A DNA stretch of 45,952 nucleotides from a virus. Positions 29,562 through 35,866 of the stretch are shown here, piece after piece; position 1 is the stretch's first letter, and each line of letters begins with the position of its first letter. Location: IMG/VR virus record IMGVR_UViG_3300029286_000074, positions 1 through 45,952 of that record, one strand, 5' to 3'. Below the pieces are notes generated by a model. The model was given only the letters and a program-made list of their open reading frames with translations, was not told where the DNA came from and searched no databases. The translations under genes were made by a program, and so were the position numbers.

Positions 29562-29713
29562 GATTTTGGATATTTTCATCTGCCATACTCATAGCGAGTG
29601 TTTTGGACACTAACCCGCACGAAAACAGTCAAGTACCGTTGCTTTTGTTTATGGTGTTTGTAGTAGGATTGTTTGGTCTTCTTTTAGACCTTTACGAAAT
29701 TACAAAGGAGTAA
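29558..29713 (+). CDS. Small two-pass membrane protein, 51 residues
   Basis: ATGA overlap; AAAGGAAAGGTGAAAAT upstream. Hydrophobic segments at about 3-17 (FWIFSSAILIASVL) and 26-45 (LLLFMVFVVGLFGLLL). A small inner-membrane protein; the role (exclusion, holin-like) cannot be told. TAA stop abuts ribozyme copy 15. Confidence 0.62.
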   Translation: MRFWIFSSAILIASVLDTNPHENSQVPLLLFMVFVVGLFGLLLDLYEITKE

Positions 29714-29714
29714 T

Positions 29715-29775
29715 GCAGAGGGCACCCCTTCGGGGGTGTAATGCACAAGTACAGTCCCAAGTCTGTGCTAAATAA
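29715..29775 (+). ncRNA. Twister-like ribozyme, copy 15
   Basis: P2 GCA/TGC; GA then GGG (29720-29722); P1 CACCCC/GGGGTG with a TTCG tetraloop in place of GAAA; TAA with predicted cleavage 29739^29740; AC; P4 ACAG/CTGT with loop TCCCAAGT, then GC TAAATAAA. This is the last copy; genes to the right lack them. Confidence 0.86.
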
Positions 29776-29791
29776 AGAAAGGAGAAAGAAT

Positions 29792-29947
29792 GTGGAGATT
29801 GGAGGATTGATTGATAGTGAATATGATGTCCTTAAAGACATGACCAAAGAAGAGGTTATCACATACTTACTTGACTTTGGTTTTCCCCAAGAGGACATTG
29901 ATTATTATTTTGAATGCTGTTCAACACCTTGGGAGGAGAAAAAATGA
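29792..29947 (+). CDS. Unknown acidic 51-residue protein, GTG start
   Basis: GTG 29792 lies seven bases past AAGGAG. An overlapping ATG one base earlier frames only six codons. Acidic (IDSEYDVLKDMTKEEV, FPQEDIDYYFECC). ATGA overlap with the next gene. No family recognised. Confidence 0.6.
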   Translation: MEIGGLIDSEYDVLKDMTKEEVITYLLDFGFPQEDIDYYFECCSTPWEEKK

Positions 29948-30378
29948 AAAAGTACCCTTTGATGGGAAAGTATGTAGAGGTCATGGCTTTCATGAAGCCG
30001 AAACGAAGCAGGTTCTCGGCAAGGGAACATATCAGATATGTCCTTGAAGATCAAAGAGTAGGTATGGTTGTTGGTTATCGTACTGTTTATGACGGTGTGT
30101 TTCATGCAGGTTATGGTGAGTATGATGACTATACACCCGGGTATCTTGAAGTAAAAGGATCAATCAAAGTGCTCCTTGTTTGCTTTTGGCCTACGCAAAA
30201 ACCCGTTCTTGTGAGACTTGAAGATGCTCACCGTGTTTGGTCAAATAGAGATGGAGTACCTCCGAAAGATTTGTATTACCCTAATGCTTACAGATGTACC
30301 GAAAAAGACAAAGAAGCTCTCCGAGAAATGATGAGAGACATTCCAAGAGACCCAAGAGGGAGATGGACTAAAGCATAA
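29944..30378 (+). CDS. Unknown 144-residue protein
   Basis: From an ATGA overlap with GGGAGGAGAAA upstream. Strand-rich middle (HIRYVLEDQRVGMVVGYRTVYDG, in pieces) with PGYLEVKGSIKVLLVCFWPTQ and LVRLEDAHRVW, and a basic helical end (RDIPRDPRGRWTKA). The barrel-like pattern suggests a small substrate- or nucleic-acid-binding fold. No family recognised. Confidence 0.7.
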   Translation: MKKYPLMGKYVEVMAFMKPKRSRFSAREHIRYVLEDQRVGMVVGYRTVYDGVFHAGYGEYDDYTPGYLEVKGSIKVLLVCFWPTQKPVLVRLEDAHRVWSNRDGVPPKDLYYPNAYRCTEKDKEALREMMRDIPRDPRGRWTKA

Positions 30379-30393
30379 GGAAAAGGAAAGAAA

Positions 30394-30684
30394 ATGTTCA
30401 CATTTAAGACAGATAAACCCACTGGTAAATATAAGTCTTTTTCTGATCCGTACCATCATATTCGGATTAAAAGAAAAGATGTAGGGTCTATTGACCATAA
30501 TCATCCTTACAGAATCAGGTTAATGGTTACCAAAAAAGACATCATGGAAGACGGAAATCCTAATTGTGATTGGCGTTGGGTTGTGATAAAACGGCAATTC
30601 ACATCTATGGAAGAAGCCAAGATGTTTCTAAACGAGTACTATGAGGAAATCACAAAAACATTTAATCTAAGAAAGGAGGAATGA
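30394..30684 (+). CDS. Unknown basic 96-residue protein
   Basis: ATG after AAAGGAAAGAAA. Starts MFTFKTDKPTGKYKSFSDPY, with a strand-rich middle (YRIRLMVTKKD, WRWVVIKRQF) and helical end. Size and basic charge suit nucleic-acid binding. No family recognised. Confidence 0.68.
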   Translation: MFTFKTDKPTGKYKSFSDPYHHIRIKRKDVGSIDHNHPYRIRLMVTKKDIMEDGNPNCDWRWVVIKRQFTSMEEAKMFLNEYYEEITKTFNLRKEE

Positions 30685-30686
30685 GT

Positions 30687-30923
30687 ATGGATAAAGCGGT
30701 TGACTTTTTTGGTAATCGGGTAAGACTACACAGTTACCAAGCTGCTTCAAAGGCATGGTTCAACTACTCCATAGAAGTCTATCCTGAAGCGGGAAAAGAA
30801 ACTCCTGATTGGAACAGATTTAGATGTGGTTTTGGTTCCTTAAGAAAAGCCACTAATGCAATGAGGAGGACGTGGGGTGTCATAAAACATCGTGAAAGGA
30901 GGGATAGGCGTGGAAGAGTTTAA
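30687..30923 (+). CDS. Unknown basic 78-residue protein
   Basis: ATG 30687 is preferred over 30681, which is only one base from AGGAGG. Aromatic-rich (KAWFNYSIEVYPE) with a strongly basic end (MRRTWGVIKHRERRDRRGR). Likely nucleic-acid binding. No family recognised. Confidence 0.65.
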   Translation: MDKAVDFFGNRVRLHSYQAASKAWFNYSIEVYPEAGKETPDWNRFRCGFGSLRKATNAMRRTWGVIKHRERRDRRGRV

Positions 30924-31111
30924 GAAAGATTCAAAAGGAAACATTAATATGCCCGTGGTGTCCACCAACCGGAGTAACAATTCTTATAAAGGATTGTCGT
31001 CATAACCCATTTGCATTGATGAGACGGGTTAGGGATTTAGAAGATGAAGTAGATCACTATCAAAGAGGTAATCGACTGCTTCAGGATTTAAAAGATTATT
31101 TCCAATCGTAA
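30908..31111 (+). CDS. Small zinc-type protein with unclear or shifted start
   Basis: This frame is open for 67 codons and reads protein-like: ETLICPWCPPTGVTILIKDC then a helical coil (RRVRDLEDEVDHYQRGNRLL). It has no ATG, GTG or TTG before the CPWC motif; the first ATG is 31019. A well-placed GTG with AGGAGGGATAGGC (30910) opens the neighbouring frame and runs only 31 codons to 31005. A frameshift near AAAAGG (about 30933), natural or error, would join them. Confidence 0.45.
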   Translation, partial: AWKSLRKIQKETLICPWCPPTGVTILIKDCRHNPFALMRRVRDLEDEVDHYQRGNRLLQDLKDYFQS

Positions 31112-31121
31112 AGGAGAAAAA

Positions 31122-31469
31122 ATGAAACTGATAACACCAAATTATAAAGAATATTATGACATTCAAAAGAGGGTTTCAGAATGTCATGGGTGGTGTGAAA
31201 TTACTGATCTAGGTGGTGATCATGAACTCGGTATTTACATGGCTACGTTTGCTGATGACTACCGAATCATCTTTGAATGGAATGAATTGGACAATGACAT
31301 TCGTTTAATGCTCACTTTGGATCAAGAGGTTACTTTTCTTGAATGCACCAATGAAGAAAATGATAACACTATGTATGAAATTATGGTGTTCTTCAACATA
31401 TTTCTGGAAAATACAGCAATCAAAAGCTTCAGTGCTTTCCATGAGTGTATGACAGGAGAAAAATTATGA
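31122..31469 (+). CDS. Unknown acidic 115-residue protein
   Basis: ATG follows AAAGGAGAAAAA. Alternating strands (LGIYMATFADDYRIIFEW, IRLMLTLDQEVTFLEC) in an acidic protein; ends in a helix. ATGA overlap with the next gene. No family recognised. Confidence 0.7.
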   Translation: MKLITPNYKEYYDIQKRVSECHGWCEITDLGGDHELGIYMATFADDYRIIFEWNELDNDIRLMLTLDQEVTFLECTNEENDNTMYEIMVFFNIFLENTAIKSFSAFHECMTGEKL

Positions 31470-31672
31470 AAAAATCCCAAGTGTTTAACTTCTCAAAAAT
31501 ATTAGTGGAAGATGCCAAACAAAAAGAATGTCCGAGATGTAAAGGATTTGGTGGTATCATTGGTGATGTGTTTGGTTGCCATCTCTGTAATGGGTACGGT
31601 AGATTGTGGATATCAGATTCAGGATGGACCCGTGCTTTGCACAAACGACTTGGTGATTCTCAATTATACTGA
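31466..31672 (+). CDS. DnaJ-type zinc finger protein, 68 residues
   Basis: From an ATGA overlap with CAGGAGAAAAATT upstream. CPRCKGFGG (23-31) and CHLCNGYGR (39-47) are two CxxCxGxG motifs, the zinc module of DnaJ. There is no J domain. Such stand-alone modules are common in phages and may hold proteins or tRNA-like folds; role unknown. Confidence 0.75.
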   Translation: MKKSQVFNFSKILVEDAKQKECPRCKGFGGIIGDVFGCHLCNGYGRLWISDSGWTRALHKRLGDSQLY

Positions 31673-31694
31673 GGAAAAGGAAAGAAACATTCTC

Positions 31695-31723
31695 TTGACA
31701 CAACAACATGAAAATGATACTAT
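31695..31723 (+). promoter_or_regulatory. Strong rightward promoter, replication module
   Basis: TTGACA, 17-base spacer, TACTAT preceded by TGA (extended -10). The -35 side shares TTGACAC-x-x-CAACATG with the promoter at 14709. Transcription would start about 10 bases before the ribosome binding site AAAGGAGG of the next gene. Confidence 0.75.
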
Positions 31724-31751
31724 ACCGTAAAAGAAAGGAGGTGTGTGTAAG

Positions 31752-32171
31752 TTGCTGAAAACCTTATCGCTTTTTGATGATGAAACAGAAGAAGTCTTTA
31801 CCCAAAAAACTAAAATTATAAGGACACCTACGGTCAAAAAAAGGTTGGTTGAGGTTTTAGAAAGTAAAGCAGATGTGCCTTACGAAAAAGAAGTTATGAG
31901 GTTGATCTTATCAACAGATAATAGACCGTATAAAAAAGAATTCCTGTATATGGAAAAAGAACAAATTTCAAAAAGTCTTAAGGAAGGATTAGAAAAATCA
32001 GGAAAACAATTAGAAATAATTGTAGATACTGTGGAGATTATTCTAAAAACTCACCGTAATTTATATGTGACTCAAGCTATAGAATTTGCCACAGATGGTG
32101 ATTCCTTTAAAATCATAAAGGAATTTTTACAAAAACCTTCATTGGGCACTAAGAAGATAATCCACACATGA
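31752..32171 (+). CDS. Unknown 139-residue protein after replication promoter
   Basis: No ATG is available. TTG 31752 lies ten bases past AGGAGG and is preferred; GTG 31743 is in frame but too close. Lys/Glu-rich and helical (KKRLVEVLESKADVP; EKEQISKSLKEGLEKSGKQ). It could be a regulator. First gene of this unit. No family recognised. Confidence 0.6.
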   Translation: MLKTLSLFDDETEEVFTQKTKIIRTPTVKKRLVEVLESKADVPYEKEVMRLILSTDNRPYKKEFLYMEKEQISKSLKEGLEKSGKQLEIIVDTVEIILKTHRNLYVTQAIEFATDGDSFKIIKEFLQKPSLGTKKIIHT

Positions 32172-32184
32172 AAGGAGAATTATT

Positions 32185-32421
32185 ATGGGACTCGGAGAAC
32201 CTTTAAAGAATTTCAAGACACAAGAAACAGGAGATATGGCTATTGAAGAAGGAAAAACATTGATTATGTACTTGAGACTTCCTTACAATATAGCCGTCCG
32301 ACTTCAGCACCAAGCAAAACGGTTATCTTGTACTAAAAATGTATTTGGAAGAATGGCAGTTATTAAACTGCTGGAAGAAGAAGAAAGTAAAGAACGGGCA
32401 AACATAGAGAGAAAGGAATAA
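32185..32421 (+). CDS. Ribbon-helix-helix-like DNA-binding protein
   Basis: 78 residues. LIMYLRLPYNIAVRLQHQAK (about 26-45) followed by RLSCTKNVFGRMAVIKLLEEEE has the strand-helix-helix pattern of CopG/Arc-type repressors (strand with alternating residues, then helix, turn, helix). ATG follows GAAAGGAGAATT. A regulator of phage promoters is plausible. Confidence 0.6.
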   Translation: MGLGEPLKNFKTQETGDMAIEEGKTLIMYLRLPYNIAVRLQHQAKRLSCTKNVFGRMAVIKLLEEEESKERANIERKE

Positions 32422-32425
32422 AATT

Positions 32426-32728
32426 ATGAAATGTTGTTATTGCTCCACTTACCAAGTATCTGCTATCAGACCGAACAACGGAACGAGATTTTGTATCAGC
32501 ATAAGAGATATGACAGAAGCAACAGGATTTTGTGATAATTACAATATTGCTGATCTCTTTTGGTGTGACAAATCTTCGTGTTGGCTTAGTTTTCCTATGT
32601 GTATAGCCCGACAAGATAAAGAACTTCCTGAATGTACTCATTGCCGACAGAAAAAAGATATTTGGGATGCAAAGCGTTTTGCGGGTAGACAAATCAAACG
32701 AGAAAAGTCCATTCTTGTAAGGAGATGA
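32426..32728 (+). CDS. Cys-rich 100-residue protein
   Basis: Nine Cys in pairs or near pairs: CCYC (3-6), RFC, FCDN, FWCDKSSC, MC, CTHC (70-73). Probably binds two or more zinc ions. Basic end. ATGA overlap with the following gene. No family recognised. Confidence 0.68.
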   Translation: MKCCYCSTYQVSAIRPNNGTRFCISIRDMTEATGFCDNYNIADLFWCDKSSCWLSFPMCIARQDKELPECTHCRQKKDIWDAKRFAGRQIKREKSILVRR

Positions 32729-32730
32729 CT

Positions 32731-33063
32731 ATGAAAGAGGTTGATGTCATAGAAAGAGCGGCAGAAATTCACTGGGGGCAATACCTGGATACCCAAGATG
32801 TTAATCTCCAAAATAAAGAATTGTATTTACAAACTTCGGAAACACCAGAATCTCTTTTGATCGAAAAAGATAGATTTTGGAAACTGCCAGAACAATGTAG
32901 ACTTGTCGCAGAAATCATCCTTAATCTTCCAGAGGAAATGTACATGTCTAATGGTAAGATAAAGAAAATGGAAGTATGCAAAGCAACTAAAGAGAAGTTG
33001 GGTTGGGATTACTTGAAAACCACTTCAATCATAGCTAAACTGTCTAAATGTTTAGGAGATTAA
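32731..33063 (+). CDS. Unknown 110-residue protein, possible HTH
   Basis: ATG 32731 is six bases past AAGGAG; an earlier ATG at 32725 is too close. The C-terminal half (LPEQCRLVAEIILNLPEEMY ... KMEVCKATKEKLGWDYLKTTS) reads like a helix-turn-helix DNA-binding region. No family recognised. Confidence 0.62.
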   Translation: MKEVDVIERAAEIHWGQYLDTQDVNLQNKELYLQTSETPESLLIEKDRFWKLPEQCRLVAEIILNLPEEMYMSNGKIKKMEVCKATKEKLGWDYLKTTSIIAKLSKCLGD

Positions 33064-33069
33064 ATATCT

Positions 33070-33099
33070 TTAAAATTTTTAGACATTATGTGCTATGAT
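33070..33099 (+). promoter_or_regulatory. Rightward promoter before helicase
   Basis: TTAAAA, 18-base spacer, TATGAT with TGC just upstream (extended -10). Very like the promoter at 42391. The helicase ORF's first two ATGs fall within the -10, so translation must start later (33134). Confidence 0.6.
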
Positions 33100-33133
33100 G
33101 AAAACAAGCACAATTCAATCGAGGATCAAAAAT

Positions 33134-34519
33134 ATGGAACAGCTATACTGGATAAAACATATGGATCCAATCGAAAGTCTGATGTCTCCCGCTTTATCGG
33201 AACTTGTAAAAACCTCTATCTCTTATCCTACAGTTTGGTACCAACAAGGAGCTTTCAGAAAAATTCGACAAGAGGGAACTAAATCTACCATAATCAGCAG
33301 AAATTCTAAGACTGGTCACACTTTTTTCACTGGTCTGATTCCTAGAATTTTAAGAGTTGCTGAAAGCAAAGGAATTAAAGTAGACTATGTTCCACCTTCA
33401 AAATACTTATCCCCTCCAAGAACAGATATCCGTTTACCAGAAGGGATAGAACTTCGATCTTTCCAAAATAATTTAATCGAGAAAATATTTGTATTTGAAA
33501 GAGGGGTACTCAAAGCTCCTACAGGAACGGGAAAAACTATTCTCGGTCTTTCCATAATTGCTTCTATGGGATATATAGATCAAGTCCTATGGCTTTGTCA
33601 CACTAAAGACCTTCTTTACCAAACTGCTGCTGAAGCTGAAAAATTCTTTGGTAAAAAAGCTATAGGACTCATTGGGGATGGTCACAAAGAAGCAGACAAA
33701 TTTCTGACCATTGCTACCCGACAATCATTCAAAGATTTAGCTGATGATCTTGGTACCAGTTATGATGTGGTAATAGTCGATGAAACCCACCATATCTCTA
33801 AATTCAAATCTGATTATGCAGAAATTCTTCATAAGGTTTTTGCACCGATTAGAATTGGATTGACTGCTACATTATCAACTGATGCAGAAGCAAAATTAGC
33901 AATGGAAGCTTTGATAGGACCGTTGATTGGGGAATTCACGATCAATGAAGGAATAGAACAAGGAATGATGGCTAAGATCAAAATCAAGATCATCAAAATG
34001 CCTAAACTTCAACGGATTAGAGATTTGAGAAAATATCCTGATGTTTACGAACAAGGCATAGTGAGGAGACTTGATAGAAACCGAATTATCATTGATCTAA
34101 TCAAGCTCTATAACCAAGAGAAAATTTCTTGTTTAGTCATTGTTAACCAAATTGCTCATGGTCATCTATTAATGTCTATGGCAAAACACTGTGGATTAAA
34201 TACTGTTTTCGTTTACAGCAATACCGATTCTGAAATGAGAGTAGAAACAAAACAAGCTCTTAATGGTTTTACTATAGGCAGCGTGATTGCTACGACAGTG
34301 TGGAAAGAAGGAATTAATATTCCTGAATTAGGAGTAGTCATCAATGCTGCTGGTGGTAAATCAGAAATTTCAACTCTGCAAAGTATCGGAAGAGGAACAA
34401 GGAAGACTGCTACAAAAGAGGAATTGATTATAGTGGACTTCTTTGATCCTTCTCATCCTTTTCTCTTAGATCACTGGGGTGAGCGATTTTGTTTATATTC
34501 TGATCAAGGATGGATATAG
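33134..34519 (+). CDS. Superfamily 2 DNA helicase (UvsW/RecG-like ATPase)
   Basis: 461 residues from ATG 33134 (CGAGGATCAAAAAT upstream). Walker A APTGTGKT (about 128-135), motif Ia/Ib region LWLCHTKDLL, Walker B VVIVDETHH with DETH (216-219), motif III GLTATLS, motif VI QSIGRGTRKT near 420. The N-terminal part (about 1-105) resembles the small domain of UvsW-type phage helicases. It would unwind branched DNA during replication or recombination. The stop is immediately followed by the primase start. Confidence 0.88.
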   Translation: MEQLYWIKHMDPIESLMSPALSELVKTSISYPTVWYQQGAFRKIRQEGTKSTIISRNSKTGHTFFTGLIPRILRVAESKGIKVDYVPPSKYLSPPRTDIRLPEGIELRSFQNNLIEKIFVFERGVLKAPTGTGKTILGLSIIASMGYIDQVLWLCHTKDLLYQTAAEAEKFFGKKAIGLIGDGHKEADKFLTIATRQSFKDLADDLGTSYDVVIVDETHHISKFKSDYAEILHKVFAPIRIGLTATLSTDAEAKLAMEALIGPLIGEFTINEGIEQGMMAKIKIKIIKMPKLQRIRDLRKYPDVYEQGIVRRLDRNRIIIDLIKLYNQEKISCLVIVNQIAHGHLLMSMAKHCGLNTVFVYSNTDSEMRVETKQALNGFTIGSVIATTVWKEGINIPELGVVINAAGGKSEISTLQSIGRGTRKTATKEELIIVDFFDPSHPFLLDHWGERFCLYSDQGWI

Positions 34520-35422
34520 ATGGGACTAGGAAGATTCAAGTTTGAAGGATTCGATGTTCTTAGTTATCTGCAAAGTAGGCACATTCCCTATAAAACTTCA
34601 GGAAAAAACATATCTGCCGGTTGGGTGGGTATAAATTGTTTATTTTGCATAGACGGAAGTAATCACTTAGGTATTAATCTTACGGCAAAAACCTTTTCTT
34701 GTTTTAGATGTGGAGAGACAGGAAATGCAATAAAATTAATTCAGACCATTGAAGGGATTTCTTCTGTCAAAGCTGCTTTTGAAGTGATGGAACAGTACAA
34801 CGGTGAAATTTTCACACCGAAGAAAACTCATTACCGATCAAAACTCATATTTCCAATAGGAACATCAAAGAATTTCTATGCTAACCAGATGTCATTTCTT
34901 GAAAAAAGAAGATTTGATCCTGATTCAGCTATAAAGAAATTTGATTTATACTCTGTAGGACCTATCGGAGATTTCAAGCACAGACTCATATTCCCGATCT
35001 ACATAAACAACCGTGTTGTTGCTTATGTAGGTCGGGATGTGACAGGACAAGCGGAAATTCCGTACAAAAACTCACCCGAAGAATTATCTATAAAACCAGT
35101 AAAATCATGTCTATATAATATTGACTCTGTTTACCGTAATACTGCAATCATTGTTGAAGGGATATTTGATGCTTGGAGACTAGGAGACGGAGCAATAGCT
35201 ACTTTCGGCACACAATACACCCATGAACAAATACGCTTATTGAAAGGAATGAAAAGAATATTCGTTATGTATGACGCTGATGCTTCGGAACAAGCTAATA
35301 AACTTGCTCATGATGCCTCTGCTATTGTTCCGAATGTAGAAATTCTGACATTATCCGAAGGAGACCCGGATAACTTATCTGAAAGAGATGTCTTTGCTTT
35401 ACGAAAGGATTTAGGATTGTAA
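34520..35422 (+). CDS. DNA primase (zinc finger plus Toprim)
   Basis: 300 residues. The N-terminal zinc site has C40, C43, H49, C61 and C64 (CLFC ... CFRCGETGN); the Toprim domain has VEGIFDAW near 215 and MYDADASEQANK near 250. This is a compact phage primase of DnaG type, without the C-terminal helicase-interaction domain. It makes RNA primers for lagging-strand synthesis. Ribosome binding site AAGGATGGATATAG. It pairs with the DnaB-type helicase at 37348. Confidence 0.88.
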   Translation: MGLGRFKFEGFDVLSYLQSRHIPYKTSGKNISAGWVGINCLFCIDGSNHLGINLTAKTFSCFRCGETGNAIKLIQTIEGISSVKAAFEVMEQYNGEIFTPKKTHYRSKLIFPIGTSKNFYANQMSFLEKRRFDPDSAIKKFDLYSVGPIGDFKHRLIFPIYINNRVVAYVGRDVTGQAEIPYKNSPEELSIKPVKSCLYNIDSVYRNTAIIVEGIFDAWRLGDGAIATFGTQYTHEQIRLLKGMKRIFVMYDADASEQANKLAHDASAIVPNVEILTLSEGDPDNLSERDVFALRKDLGL

Positions 35423-35428
35423 AAAGAC

Positions 35429-35457
35429 TTGACATTTATTAAATTTTGTTGTAAAAA
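35429..35457 (+). promoter_or_regulatory. Rightward promoter before replication initiator genes
   Basis: TTGACA, 17-base spacer, TAAAAA. The -35 is perfect, the -10 weak. The start would be about 25 bases before the ATG at 35492. Confidence 0.5.
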
Positions 35458-35491
35458 ATAAGTAACAAAACAACTTATAGAAAGGAAAAAA

Positions 35492-35857
35492 ATGAATAAC
35501 CCCGAAAAACACAAACACAGTCCCGGTTTTGTATTGAATTTAGATTTAGTTCCAATTATCAAATATAATGCAACCATTCTTTTAGCTGTTTTAATGGAAA
35601 AAATGGAAACAAAAAATCACACAGAAGATGGTTTCATTACTCTTTCTTTAAAAGAATTAGAAGAAACTGCTCATTTAAAAAGAGGTAGGCAACAATCCGG
35701 TCTTAAATCATTAGAAGAACACAACTTCATTGCATCTAAACCCAAAGAGGGTTCCCGAAAAAGACAATTCAAAATTAATTATGAGATTGCAGATCCTAAT
35801 GGTCTTTACCGAAAAGAAATAAAAAAAGAAATAAAAAACCGTATTGTTAATAAATGA
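35492..35857 (+). CDS. Winged-helix-type replication/regulatory protein
   Basis: 121 residues; ATG after GAAAGGAAAAA. The pattern NATILLAVLMEKMETK..FITLSLKELEETAHLKRGRQQSG (in pieces, about 27-70), then LKSLEEHNFIASKPK and strands, is that of a winged-helix domain as in replication initiators. Basic end. It sits directly before a second protein with the same type of domain, suggesting a duplicated initiator pair. Confidence 0.65.
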   Translation: MNNPEKHKHSPGFVLNLDLVPIIKYNATILLAVLMEKMETKNHTEDGFITLSLKELEETAHLKRGRQQSGLKSLEEHNFIASKPKEGSRKRQFKINYEIADPNGLYRKEIKKEIKNRIVNK

Positions 35858-35866
35858 GGCATTACT

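Noticed and set aside
16170-29775. Repeated intergenic elements as a CRISPR array or DNA repeats
   Set aside because: Spacing is irregular with genes between, stems vary in sequence but keep pairing, and changes are compensated. That is RNA structure, not DNA repeats.
16170-29775. Repeated hairpins as Rho-independent terminators
   Set aside because: No T-run follows either hairpin, and the 3' hairpin is followed at once by a ribosome binding site.
16170-29775. Repeated elements as preQ1-type riboswitches, since Que genes are present
   Set aside because: They do not precede the Que genes, lack preQ1 aptamer features, and match twister core bases much better.
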